A DNA stretch of 14,058 nt, taken from positions 1-14,058 of the forward strand of contig JAJYPT010000025.1 of the NCBI GenBank assembly GCA_021795135.1, read 5' to 3'. The DNA comes from Actinomycetes bacterium (GTDB lineage Bacteria > Actinomycetota > Acidimicrobiia > Acidimicrobiales > JAJYPT01). The position numbers were made by a program, and so were the translations under genes. This document shows, piece by piece, positions 7,578 through 14,058 of the stretch. The notes below the pieces were generated by a model, which ran no database searches, was not told the DNA's origin, and saw only the letters and a program-made list of their open reading frames with translations. Positions within the stretch are counted from its first letter, which is position 1, and each line of letters begins with the position of its first letter.

Positions 7578-7839
7578 TAATTTTTCTTTCTTTTTGAGAG
7601 TTCTAAGTTATGTGCTTCTTAGAAACTAGTTTAGCTTATAAAAAATAAGAGCTTACAGCAAAGAATATAGTGGCTTACACCTCATATTCCTACTAGTATA
7701 TTTTATTATCAAAACCTAAGCTAGATAGCTTTTTGTTTGGAAAATAGAAATTATTTGAGGTTAAATATTTCCTTTTTATTTTCTTGATTGGACCACCTTG
7801 AATTTTAAATTTTTTAAAGTCATATCTTCAAATCTCACT

Positions 7840-7867
7840 GATCTCTATCTTAAGATCTCTATCTTTA
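7840..7867. repeat. 14-bp tandem duplication
   Basis: Two adjacent copies, GATCTCTATCTTAA (7840-7853) and GATCTCTATCTTTA (7854-7867), differ at one base. A third partial copy, GAT, follows. They lie in the fmdB-galU spacer about 255 bp upstream of galU. They could be a regulatory-site pair or a slippage duplication; nothing distinguishes these. Confidence 0.8.
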
Positions 7868-8058
7868 GATTTTGAAAAGTCTGTTTAGGTAAAAAATAAA
7901 TGAAATTTGAAATTGATAGATTAAAAATACAAACACTTATTTTATTTAATAGAAATTGGTATTTTTTCTATTTTGTATCTATCAGATAGTTTTTGGATTA
8001 GTTTTGTAAAAAAGAAAGATGATTTGTTCAGTTCAAAATATCTCAACTCTATAAAAGT

Positions 8059-8087
8059 TTTACATATATAAAAAGTGATTTTAAACT
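8059..8087 (+). promoter_or_regulatory. Candidate galU promoter
   Basis: TTTACA (8059-8064) and TAAACT (8082-8087) are separated by 17 nt, a good fit to a housekeeping sigma promoter (5/6 and 4/6 matches). The start would be near 8094, leaving a leader of about 29 nt that carries AGGAG at 8108-8112. In such AT-rich DNA, matches of this quality also arise by chance. Confidence 0.4.
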
Positions 8088-8122
8088 TAGTTAGAATCTG
8101 GTCTGATAGGAGCTAAAAGTTG

Positions 8123-9028
8123 ATGGGTGATTTACGAGATATGCCAGTAAGAAAAGCGGTCATTCCTGCTGCTGGATTAGGAACTCGCTTTTTGCCAGCA
8201 ACTAAAGCTCAACCAAAAGAAATGCTACCTTTAGTTGATAAACCTGGTATCCAATATGTTGTAGAAGAAGCGATTAATGTAGGTATAAAAGATATTATTA
8301 TCATTACCGGCCGAGGAAAACGGTCTTTGGAGGATCACTTTGACAGATCCTTTGAACTTGAATACTATCTTGCTGCTTCAGGTAAAGAAGAACAATTAGC
8401 CCAAGTACGTGAAATAGCTAATCTTGCTGATATCCATTATGTTCGACAAGGTGAACCTAAAGGTCTTGGACATGCAATACTTGCCGCTCGCCAGCATATA
8501 GGTAATGAGCCATTCGTGGTTATGCTTGGAGATGATGTAATGAATGATGAGTCAAAACTTTTAAAATCTATGATTGCTAGTTTCCATGAAAAAGGCTCTT
8601 CTATTGTTGCTATAAAAGAAGTTCTTTTAGAAGAAATATCTTCTTATGGCTGTATTCAAGGAGAAGACCTTGAAGATAATTTGGTAAAGATTATAAATAT
8701 TATAGAAAAGCCTACACCTCAAGAAGCTCCATCTAATCTTGCTGTCACTGGCCGTTATGTTTTCTTGCCATCAATTTTTGACTCTTTAGAAAAGCTAACT
8801 CCAGGTAAAAATGGAGAAATTCAACTTACTGATGCTATAGCTTTAGAAATTCAAGCTCGTAATGTCTATGGACAACGATTTTCAGGAGGACATTTTGATC
8901 TAGGTAATAAGCTCGATTATCTAAAAGCTACCGTAGAAGTAGCTATGACTAGAAAAGATATAGGTCCTGAATTTTGTCGTTTTTTAACTGAGATAATTAA
9001 AGAAAAAGGTCTTCTAGAGTGCAATTAA
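8123..9028 (+). CDS. galU: UTP-glucose-1-phosphate uridylyltransferase
   Basis: About 301 aa, cytoplasmic; makes UDP-glucose from UTP and glucose 1-phosphate for cell-envelope glycans and other glycosylation. The nucleotidyltransferase signature PAAGLGTRFLPATKAQPKEM lies at about residues 15-34, followed by LVDKPGIQYVVEEA, the substrate-binding GLGHAI (about 114-119), GDDVM (about 136-140), and EKPTPQEAPSNLAVTGRYVF near residue 190. Length is normal. AGGAG (8108-8112) lies 10 nt before ATG 8123 and 7 nt before an in-frame TTG at 8120, so either may be used; an ATG at 8141 would also keep the domain intact. The moeA start is 19 bp after the stop, so galU heads a galU-moeA-moaA transcription unit, a linkage well known in actinobacteria. 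Confidence 0.96.
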   Translation: MGDLRDMPVRKAVIPAAGLGTRFLPATKAQPKEMLPLVDKPGIQYVVEEAINVGIKDIIIITGRGKRSLEDHFDRSFELEYYLAASGKEEQLAQVREIANLADIHYVRQGEPKGLGHAILAARQHIGNEPFVVMLGDDVMNDESKLLKSMIASFHEKGSSIVAIKEVLLEEISSYGCIQGEDLEDNLVKIINIIEKPTPQEAPSNLAVTGRYVFLPSIFDSLEKLTPGKNGEIQLTDAIALEIQARNVYGQRFSGGHFDLGNKLDYLKATVEVAMTRKDIGPEFCRFLTEIIKEKGLLECN

Positions 9029-9047
9029 AGAAAAGAGTCTTTCTATA

Positions 9048-10277
9048 GTGCCTGGTAAATTACTACCCTTGGATCAAGTACAACAATGGATATTGAAAAA
9101 TTGTGAAGCCTTAGATCCTGTTGTCAAACCTTTATCACAATGCCTTGGTCTAGTTTGTGCTCAAGATCTATATTCAGATGAAGATATTCCTTCTTTCGAT
9201 AACAGCGCCATGGATGGATATGCTGTTAGAACATCAGATATTCTCACAGTGCCCACTAAATTGGAAGTAGTAGCAACAATTGCTGCTGGAAGTTATCCAG
9301 ACTTTGTTCTTCAGGCCAATCAAGCAGCTCGCATTATGACTGGTGCTCCAATCCCTCAGGGTTCGGACGCTGTTGTGCAAAGAGAAAATACGATTGAACA
9401 AGATCAAAGTGTTATTATCGAGTCTTTACCTAAAATTGGGGACAATATTAGACATATTGGCGAAGACATTAAAAAAGGACAAATGGTTTTCCCCAAAGGT
9501 AGCGTTCTTAGTCCGGGGCATCTAGGAGTTTTGGCAAGCATCGGCATAGATCAAATTAAAGTTTTTCCTAGAATTAGAGTGGGAGTGCTTTCAAGTGGAG
9601 ATGAATTAGTAGAATCTGGTTCTTTTGTCAACAGAGGACAAATTAGAGATTCTAATAGAAAAACTTTGATAGGGCTACTACAGCAAGCTTCTTTTGAAGC
9701 TATTGATCTTGGACTTGTCAAAGATAACGAAGATGAAATTTATACAGCCATCAAATCTGGGATTTCTCGTTGTGATGCCCTTATTACAAGTGGGGGGGTA
9801 AGCGTAGGTGACTTTGATTATATTAAAACTGTTTTAGACAAATTAGCTAATGGAACCATGCGATGGATGCAAATAGCAATTAAACCCGCAAAACCGTTGG
9901 CTTTTGGCTTAGTTGAGAATAAACCTGTTTTCGGATTACCTGGAAACCCTGTTTCTTCTATGGTTAGCTTTGAATTATTTGCTAGACCTAGTTTTAGAAA
10001 AATGTCAGGTTATGATTCAAATCATTTACATAGAACAAAGTTTATCGGCATAGCCCAAAAAGACTTAAATAGGAAAAGTGATGGCAAACTCCACTTTATG
10101 AGAGTAGTGGTCTCTTATGAAGATAAAATATTTAAAGTTCATCCCTCACAGGGTCAATCTTCTCATCTATTGAGATCAATGGCTATGTCTAATGCTTTAG
10201 CCTTGCTTCCAGATGGCAAAGGTATCAAACAAGGACAAGAAGTAGAAGTTATTCTTTTATCTCAATTAGAAGCCTAA
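9048..10277 (+). CDS. moeA: Molybdopterin molybdenumtransferase MoeA (Glp)
   Basis: A 409-aa enzyme that inserts molybdate into adenylylated molybdopterin to give active molybdenum cofactor. All MoeA blocks are present in order: PSFDNSAMDGYAV (48-60) with D56, RIMTGAPIPQGSDAVV (95-110), GDNIRHIGEDIKKGQ (131-145), VGVLSSGDELVE (178-189), the MoCF domain motif SGGVSVGDFD (248-257), KPAKPLAFG (279-287) and GLPGNPVSS (296-304). The C-terminal beta domain completes the usual length. KPAKP replaces the more common KPGKP, a minor change. The GTG start lies 19 bp after galU with a weak purine-rich site. A run of seven G (9792-9798) encodes part of SGGVS. In actinobacteria this galU-linked copy is often called glp. 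Confidence 0.96.
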   Translation: MPGKLLPLDQVQQWILKNCEALDPVVKPLSQCLGLVCAQDLYSDEDIPSFDNSAMDGYAVRTSDILTVPTKLEVVATIAAGSYPDFVLQANQAARIMTGAPIPQGSDAVVQRENTIEQDQSVIIESLPKIGDNIRHIGEDIKKGQMVFPKGSVLSPGHLGVLASIGIDQIKVFPRIRVGVLSSGDELVESGSFVNRGQIRDSNRKTLIGLLQQASFEAIDLGLVKDNEDEIYTAIKSGISRCDALITSGGVSVGDFDYIKTVLDKLANGTMRWMQIAIKPAKPLAFGLVENKPVFGLPGNPVSSMVSFELFARPSFRKMSGYDSNHLHRTKFIGIAQKDLNRKSDGKLHFMRVVVSYEDKIFKVHPSQGQSSHLLRSMAMSNALALLPDGKGIKQGQEVEVILLSQLEA

Positions 10278-10316
10278 TCGATGACTTATCATTTTAGATA
10301 GCCTAAAATTAAATCA

Positions 10317-11324
10317 ATGCAAAGCCCTCAGCCTTTAGTGGATTCTTTTGGACGAATAGTCAAAGACCTTCGAATATCTATAACAGATAGATGTAATTTC
10401 CGTTGTCGTTACTGTATGCCCGAAGAAGGAATGCAGTGGTTGGGGCGTTCTGAATTGTTAGACTTTGAAGAAATAGAACGAATAGCTAGAGTATTTGTAG
10501 AAAAGTTTGGAATCAACAGCATAAGGATTACAGGAGGCGAGCCTTCGGTTCGAGCACATTTGCCTAAATTGGTTGCAAAGTTAGCTGCTATTTCTAGTTC
10601 AGATGGGTCTCGTGTTGATTTAGCTATGACTACTAATGGAGCTACGCTGTCATTGCTAGCCAAAGATCTTTATGATGCTGGTTTGAATCGATTGAATATT
10701 TCTTGTGATTCTTTGAACCCTCGTCGTTTTTACGATATAACGCATCGAGATCGCTTAGATAAAGTCTTAGAAGGAATTGATTCGGCTTTAGAAGTTGGTT
10801 TTGATTCTATAAAACTCAATGTTGTACTGATGAGAGGTATAAACGAAGACGAAATAATTGATTTTGTCGATTTTGGAAGGCAAAAAGGCATCCAAGTTCG
10901 CTTCATAGAATTTATGCCATTAGATGGAAGCAATCAATGGACTAATGAAACAGTAGTTCCAGCAGATGAAATTATTTCCATTATCAATTCGGTATATCCT
11001 TTAGAGACTTTGCCTCATGGGAGTGAACCTGCTCAAAAATTCTCCTACTTGGATGGGAAAGGAGAGGTGGGGGTAATAGCTTCTGTGACAAAGCCTTTTT
11101 GTGGCACTTGCGATAGAGTTAGAATGACAGCTGAAGGCAAGATGAGAACATGTTTGTTTTCCATAGATGAATTCGATCTTAGAGAAATTGTTAGAAAAGG
11201 TGGAACAGATCTAGATATTGCCAAAGAAATAACTCGAGCTGTAGGAAGTAAATGGGCAGGTCATAGTATTGGAAAAGTGAATTTTATTAAGCCTAAAAGA
11301 AATATGAGCCAAATTGGTGGGTAG
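10317..11324 (+). CDS. moaA: GTP 3',8-cyclase MoaA
   Basis: A 335-aa radical-SAM enzyme that converts GTP to 3',8-cyclo-7,8-dihydro-GTP, the first step of molybdenum cofactor synthesis; MoaC then makes cPMP. The N-terminal SAM cluster is C26, C30, C33 (RCNFRCRYCMP), with TGGEP following. The C-terminal GTP-binding cluster is C262, C265, C279 in FCGTCDRVRMTAEGKMRTC. The protein ends in QIGG; this C-terminal Gly-Gly is needed for activity in the family. All key residues are present and length is typical. The ATG is 39 bp after moeA on the same strand with no terminator between, so it is probably cotranscribed. Its stop is 3 bp from the stop of the convergent GAF-EAL gene. Confidence 0.97.
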   Translation: MQSPQPLVDSFGRIVKDLRISITDRCNFRCRYCMPEEGMQWLGRSELLDFEEIERIARVFVEKFGINSIRITGGEPSVRAHLPKLVAKLAAISSSDGSRVDLAMTTNGATLSLLAKDLYDAGLNRLNISCDSLNPRRFYDITHRDRLDKVLEGIDSALEVGFDSIKLNVVLMRGINEDEIIDFVDFGRQKGIQVRFIEFMPLDGSNQWTNETVVPADEIISIINSVYPLETLPHGSEPAQKFSYLDGKGEVGVIASVTKPFCGTCDRVRMTAEGKMRTCLFSIDEFDLREIVRKGGTDLDIAKEITRAVGSKWAGHSIGKVNFIKPKRNMSQIGG

Positions 11325-11327
11325 GTT

Positions 11328-12680
11328 TTAGTTTTGGTTGATGATATTTTCTAAAGGAACTGGGTGGCTTAGATAAAATCCTTGACCAAAATCGATCCCC
11401 AAATCCTGTAGCGCTTTTAGCTCTTCAATAGTTTCAATTCCCTCAGCGATTATATTGCTACCTGATTCTGAAGCAAAAGCCACCAAAGAAGAAGCTAGAG
11501 ATCTTCGTATGGGATCTTTGTCTATACCTTTGGTTAGATCTTTATCGAGTTTGATCAATTCAGGATTTAATTCTAAAATATGGGCCAAACTAGCAAATCC
11601 CGCCCCAGTATCATCAATTGCTAGGCGAACTCCAATTTCTCGTAACTTTATGAGGCTTTGTTTAACGTTAGTGTAATCATGTATTTCAACATGTTCTGTC
11701 AATTCAACAATAATGCGATTACTAGGTGAATTTCTAATAAGTTCTAAAAACTCTGTAGTTGTTACAGTTTCAGGACCAACATTGAGTGCCAAAGATAAGT
11801 GGGGAGGTAATTCGTCTAATAATTCTAAAGCCATTGATACTGCCAAAAGCTCAAGCTGTTCTCCAAGTCCTACACTATGAGCTTCCTTGAACCAAACATC
11901 GGGAGTTCTTTTAGGCGGCTTTAAAAATCTAGCTAAAGCTTCTACTCCCATAATTTTATCTGTAGTTAAATTCAATATGGGCTGACATAGCATAGTAATA
12001 CTATTGTCCTTGAGAATGTTTTCAATGCGTTGACGTTTTTTGAGGTTTTGAACCGAACCAGGAGACAATATGTTAGCTACGAAGGTTGTTATATCATTGC
12101 TTTTGTTTGAGTCGAACTCATTCAATGTATTTAAACTTTTTGCTTCTTGAGGACAAACAGGTAGAGGAAAAGAAGAAAAAAGAGAAGTTGTGGCATTGGC
12201 TATATCTGAAGCGGCGCTAATTACTACGCTAACAAAATTAGCAAGTTTAGTTAGACCTTCTATGTCTTCATTTTTCAAGGCAAAAGGCAAAGAAGAAGAT
12301 ACCTTTAAAGCCCCAACAGGCTTATCTTTGTTGTACAAGGGCACACATATCATAGATAATATTTTCATCTGGAGGCATAATTTGGAGTCGACTCTAGGAT
12401 CTAGTTGAGTATTGTGAGAGTAAAGGATTGAGCTTTGAGAAATAGCCAAGCCAGAAAGACTTTTTCCCATCTCAAGCTTTGTTCCTATATAAGGTTCTAG
12501 TAAACCTCCAGCACTAGTGTAGATCAAATACCCCTCATCGTTGATAAGTTCTACGGCAGCTCCATCTGCTCGAAGTATCAGCTCAAGAGCTTCATGTACT
12601 ACTCTATGGATCAAAGCCAGCGGGTCAACCGCTTGTTTTATTGCTTCTTGTAAATTCAACAGTTGATTCAGCTGCTTCAC
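11328..12680 (-). CDS. GAF-EAL protein, predicted c-di-GMP phosphodiesterase
   Basis: A 450-aa soluble protein. An N-terminal GAF sensor domain (about 20-160) is joined by a polar linker (about 165-220) to an EAL domain (about 221-445). EAL enzymes hydrolyse cyclic di-GMP to pGpG. The catalytic set appears intact: Q233, E247 in EALARF, N300 in NVGPE, E327 in ELTEH, D356/D357 in IDDTGAGFASL, K377 in IKLDK, E413 in AEGIET and Q433 in GQGFYL. DDTGAGFASL replaces the common DDFGTGYSSL, a variant I associate with actinobacterial GAF-EAL proteins. There is no GGDEF domain and no membrane segment. The GTG start lacks a good ribosome site, and a start a few codons later is possible. It lies convergent to moaA (3-bp gap), splitting moaA from moaC. 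The signal bound by GAF is unknown. Confidence 0.92.
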   Translation of the reverse strand: MKQLNQLLNLQEAIKQAVDPLALIHRVVHEALELILRADGAAVELINDEGYLIYTSAGGLLEPYIGTKLEMGKSLSGLAISQSSILYSHNTQLDPRVDSKLCLQMKILSMICVPLYNKDKPVGALKVSSSLPFALKNEDIEGLTKLANFVSVVISAASDIANATTSLFSSFPLPVCPQEAKSLNTLNEFDSNKSNDITTFVANILSPGSVQNLKKRQRIENILKDNSITMLCQPILNLTTDKIMGVEALARFLKPPKRTPDVWFKEAHSVGLGEQLELLAVSMALELLDELPPHLSLALNVGPETVTTTEFLELIRNSPSNRIIVELTEHVEIHDYTNVKQSLIKLREIGVRLAIDDTGAGFASLAHILELNPELIKLDKDLTKGIDKDPIRRSLASSLVAFASESGSNIIAEGIETIEELKALQDLGIDFGQGFYLSHPVPLENIINQN

Positions 12681-12738
12681 ATCCTAGCAATTGGGTAATG
12701 GCTAAATAAAATATAAAAGAGTCTTATATGCAGTCCTA

Positions 12739-12781
12739 TTTGAATTAGTCCAAATATAATTCAAACTTGAAATTATATTTG
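12739..12781. repeat. Overlapping inverted repeats upstream of the GAF-EAL gene
   Basis: The main palindrome, 12751-12781, pairs CAAATATAATTCAA with TTGAAATTATATTTG around an AC centre: 14 base pairs with one bulged A. TTTGAATT at 12739-12746 is also the exact reverse complement of AATTCAAA at 12758-12765, so the left arm can pair with either partner. The site lies 58-101 bp upstream of the GAF-EAL start, close to a possible TATAAG -10 (12723-12728, minus strand). With no G+C-rich core and no T-tract it is unlike a terminator; an operator or leader hairpin is an inference. Confidence 0.7.
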
Positions 12782-13095
12782 TGTCTCCTCTCATACTTTT
12801 ATTTTTTTGAAGCTTATTGTACACACATTTACGTAATAACTTTGTCTAAGGATCTTGTTGATTGTTGATACTATTTAATCTTTAGTAATAGGTTTTTAAA
12901 AATCAACTAGAACCATTAACTCAAGGTTTATGTGTTTGTGTGTATTTGAAAGATATCAGTTTATGTAGAAAAGGTAAATACCGAATATATAGAATTCATC
13001 AAAGGTTTAAAGACTTTTCTAAAAAAAGTAATCTAAAAAATAACTACTTTGAATAAAAGCTCTTGCTCAAAGCTATAGATATAAGATCTAACTTG

Positions 13096-13101
13096 TACAA
13101 T
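13096..13101 (+). promoter_or_regulatory. Possible -10 box for a leaderless moaC transcript
   Basis: TACAAT ends 7 nt before the moaC ATG, so a transcript initiated from it could begin at or within a few bases of the start codon. The gene has no usable Shine-Dalgarno sequence (only AGG two bases before ATG), and leaderless mRNAs are common in actinobacteria. No convincing -35 box was found. Confidence 0.3.
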
Positions 13102-13108
13102 ATAGGTT

Positions 13109-13615
13109 ATGACTGATCGAACCCTTACTCATCTAGATCCGTTGGGTCGTGCCAGAATGGTTGATGTAACTCCAAAAGAACCATCTTATCGACGTGCTAG
13201 AGCAAGATGTAAAATTTTTATGCAACCTGAAACAACAGCACAAGTTGCTAGTAATGCAATCACAAAGGGAGATGTCTTAGGAGCTGCTCGTATAGCAGGA
13301 ATTCAAGCAGCCAAAAGAGCTTCTGATCTCATTCCCTTATGCCATCCTCTATTGGTGGGATCTGTCTATATCAATTTTGACATAGGAGATGATTTTGTAG
13401 AAGTTGAAGCCCAAGTTGAAACAATAGATAGAACAGGAGTCGAAATGGAGGCAATGACAGCTTGTTCAGTTGCTGGGCTTACTATCTATGATATGTGTAA
13501 ATCAATCGATCGCAGTATGACGATTGGAGAACTTGCACTTTGGGAAAAAACTGGTGGAAAGTCTGGAACCTGGAAAAGACCGGGTTCGGAAGAAGCCAGT
13601 ACAGCATCTTTTTAG
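13109..13615 (+). CDS. moaC: Cyclic pyranopterin monophosphate synthase MoaC
   Basis: A 168-aa enzyme that rearranges the MoaA product 3',8-cyclo-7,8-dihydro-GTP to cyclic pyranopterin monophosphate. Family motifs are complete: LTHLDPLGRARMVDV (6-20), KGDVLGAARIAG (53-64), SDLIPLCHPL (72-81), RTGVEMEAMTA (108-118), YDMCK (127-131) and EKTGGKSG (146-153). Active-site candidates K53, K69, H79, E112, E114, D128 and K131 are all present. Length is typical, and the ATG precedes the conserved N-terminus by only a few residues. Unusually for a Moco locus, it is split from moaA by a convergent GAF-EAL gene and a long spacer, so it should have its own promoter. The next gene on the same strand begins about 120 bp downstream. 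Confidence 0.97.
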   Translation: MTDRTLTHLDPLGRARMVDVTPKEPSYRRARARCKIFMQPETTAQVASNAITKGDVLGAARIAGIQAAKRASDLIPLCHPLLVGSVYINFDIGDDFVEVEAQVETIDRTGVEMEAMTACSVAGLTIYDMCKSIDRSMTIGELALWEKTGGKSGTWKRPGSEEASTASF

Positions 13616-13737
13616 AATCTTGCTATAGTATCTTGTTTTTGTAATATAATTCATTCAAATAATAAATTTTTCTATATTTTGTTTTGTTATGGAAATTTAT
13701 AATATTACGGCTAAGATAACGATAATAATCAATGATT

Positions 13738-14058
13738 ATGGTTAGTAAAAACCATAAGGCTCAAGTGAGGCTCGCATTGCAAAATGACAAAATAGGTTCG
13801 TATGTTAAATCTTTTTCATCTCTATATTCAAACAAAAATTCTAAATCGACCCCTCAAGTGCTAAGAAGACGTTTTATTGTAAAAAATTTAGCTTTGGGTT
13901 TTGTCATTACGACTTTACTTTCTATAATATTTGTCTCAAGTTTTTTGTCCGTTTTATCTTTCCTTTTTTTCCTTTTCGAGATTTTTTATTTGGCAGTGTT
14001 AGCTTATTTTGGGAAACTGAGAGAAGAAAGAAAGAAAAAGATACGCTTTATTTCTCCT
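13738..14058 (+). CDS. Small membrane protein, possibly GlpR/SepX-like (3' end cut by window)
   Basis: An open frame of 107 codons runs off the window end. A basic, polar N-terminus (about 1-50, with LRRRF at 42-46) leads to two closely spaced hydrophobic segments (about 51-70 and 71-92). A strongly basic stretch, KLREERKKKIRF, follows from residue 93. Arginine-rich run, helical hairpin, LAYFGKLR and basic tail together resemble the central part of actinobacterial GlpR/SepX membrane proteins linked to cell division, and the position after galU-moeA-moaC fits that family. Those proteins usually also have an N-terminal membrane segment, which is absent here, so identity is tentative. ATG 13738 and ATG 13732 are both in frame; a stop lies just upstream, at 13726-13728. 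No clear ribosome site is seen. Confidence 0.7.
   Translation, partial: MVSKNHKAQVRLALQNDKIGSYVKSFSSLYSNKNSKSTPQVLRRRFIVKNLALGFVITTLLSIIFVSSFLSVLSFLFFLFEIFYLAVLAYFGKLREERKKKIRFISP

Larger units (their letters stand above)
7578..8122. other. Divergent AT-rich spacer between fmdB and galU
   Basis: These 545 bp are visibly richer in A and T than the flanking genes and have many stops in every frame. They hold a 14-bp tandem duplication (7840-7867), a galU promoter candidate (8059-8087), the galU ribosome site (8108-8112) and one weak 29-codon ORF (7900-7989). In many actinobacteria a 5-formyltetrahydrofolate cyclo-ligase gene lies near here; I see no remnant of one. I found no RNA gene. Confidence 0.7.
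12681..13108. other. Divergent AT-rich spacer between the GAF-EAL gene and moaC
   Basis: This 428-bp stretch is very AT-rich with stops in all frames. It contains overlapping inverted repeats (12739-12781) near the GAF-EAL start and a TACAAT box just before moaC. A 12-codon ORF at 12930-12968 is too short to credit. I see no tRNA, recognised riboswitch or gene remnant. Confidence 0.7.

Noticed and set aside
710..12774. TTGAAATT recurring in several intergenic regions (about 710, 7908 and 12767) as a shared regulatory motif
   Set aside because: At this base composition an 8-mer of this kind is expected about once or twice in the window by chance.
12930..12968. A 12-codon Cys-containing ORF upstream of moaC as a leader peptide
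   Set aside because: It is very short, has only a weak AAGG nearby, is far from moaC and has no terminator/antiterminator structure after it.
13741..13810. GGTTCG-containing stretch considered as a tRNA T-arm
   Set aside because: No acceptor stem, D-arm or anticodon arm can be laid out around it, and it lies inside an open reading frame.

Overview
The window looks like chromosomal DNA of a low-GC member of the Actinomycetota (GC is roughly one third by eye). Base composition alone would not suggest this; protein signatures and gene order do. The hemerythrin ends in an actinobacterial-style APTHPHPNAP tail. FolD carries GRGLTIGRP in its NADP loop. The prenyl synthase has the FQLKDDLLGVFG form of its second motif, the EAL protein has the DDTGAGFASL variant, and there is a DUF4190-type membrane protein. 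The set fmdB / galU / moeA(glp) / moaC / small GlpR-SepX-like membrane protein also recalls a neighbourhood common in actinobacteria. An Acidimicrobiia-like or other AT-rich lineage fits, but I cannot resolve the taxon. I saw no phage, transposon, CRISPR array, tRNA or rRNA.

Layout. Bases 1-32 are a perfect hairpin terminator. 51-620 (-) is a hemerythrin-like (HHE) protein with a strong Shine-Dalgarno site and an upstream GTTT-N15-GGGTAT match, the form used by stress sigma factors of the SigB/SigF type. Reading the other way, 885-4190 (+) holds a DUF4190-like membrane protein whose stop overlaps an orphan DNA methyltransferase, then folD (one-carbon metabolism) and sua5 (t6A tRNA modification). 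The 3' end of sua5 overlaps the 3' end of dxs by 43 bp in convergent orientation.

4148-7577 (-), transcribed from high to low coordinates, is fmdB (zinc ribbon), a long-chain prenyl diphosphate synthase and dxs. The last two form a likely isoprenoid operon, in which Dxs starts the MEP pathway and the prenyl synthase elongates its products. A 545-bp AT-rich divergent spacer separates fmdB from galU.

8123-11324 (+) is galU-moeA-moaA, and 13109-13615 (+) is moaC. MoaA and MoaC make cPMP, and MoeA inserts molybdenum into molybdopterin, so molybdenum cofactor synthesis is partly encoded here; moaD, moaE and mog are not in view. A convergent GAF-EAL gene (predicted c-di-GMP phosphodiesterase) sits between moaA and moaC, only 3 bp from the moaA stop. 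A 428-bp AT-rich spacer with overlapping inverted repeats lies between this gene and moaC. The window ends inside a two-helix membrane protein in the position where actinobacteria often carry glpR/sepX.

Most of the window is housekeeping metabolism. The parts most worth a second look are the hemerythrin stress promoter, the DUF4190/methyltransferase coupling, the GAF-EAL gene with its inverted repeats inside the Moco locus, and the truncated GlpR/SepX-like protein.
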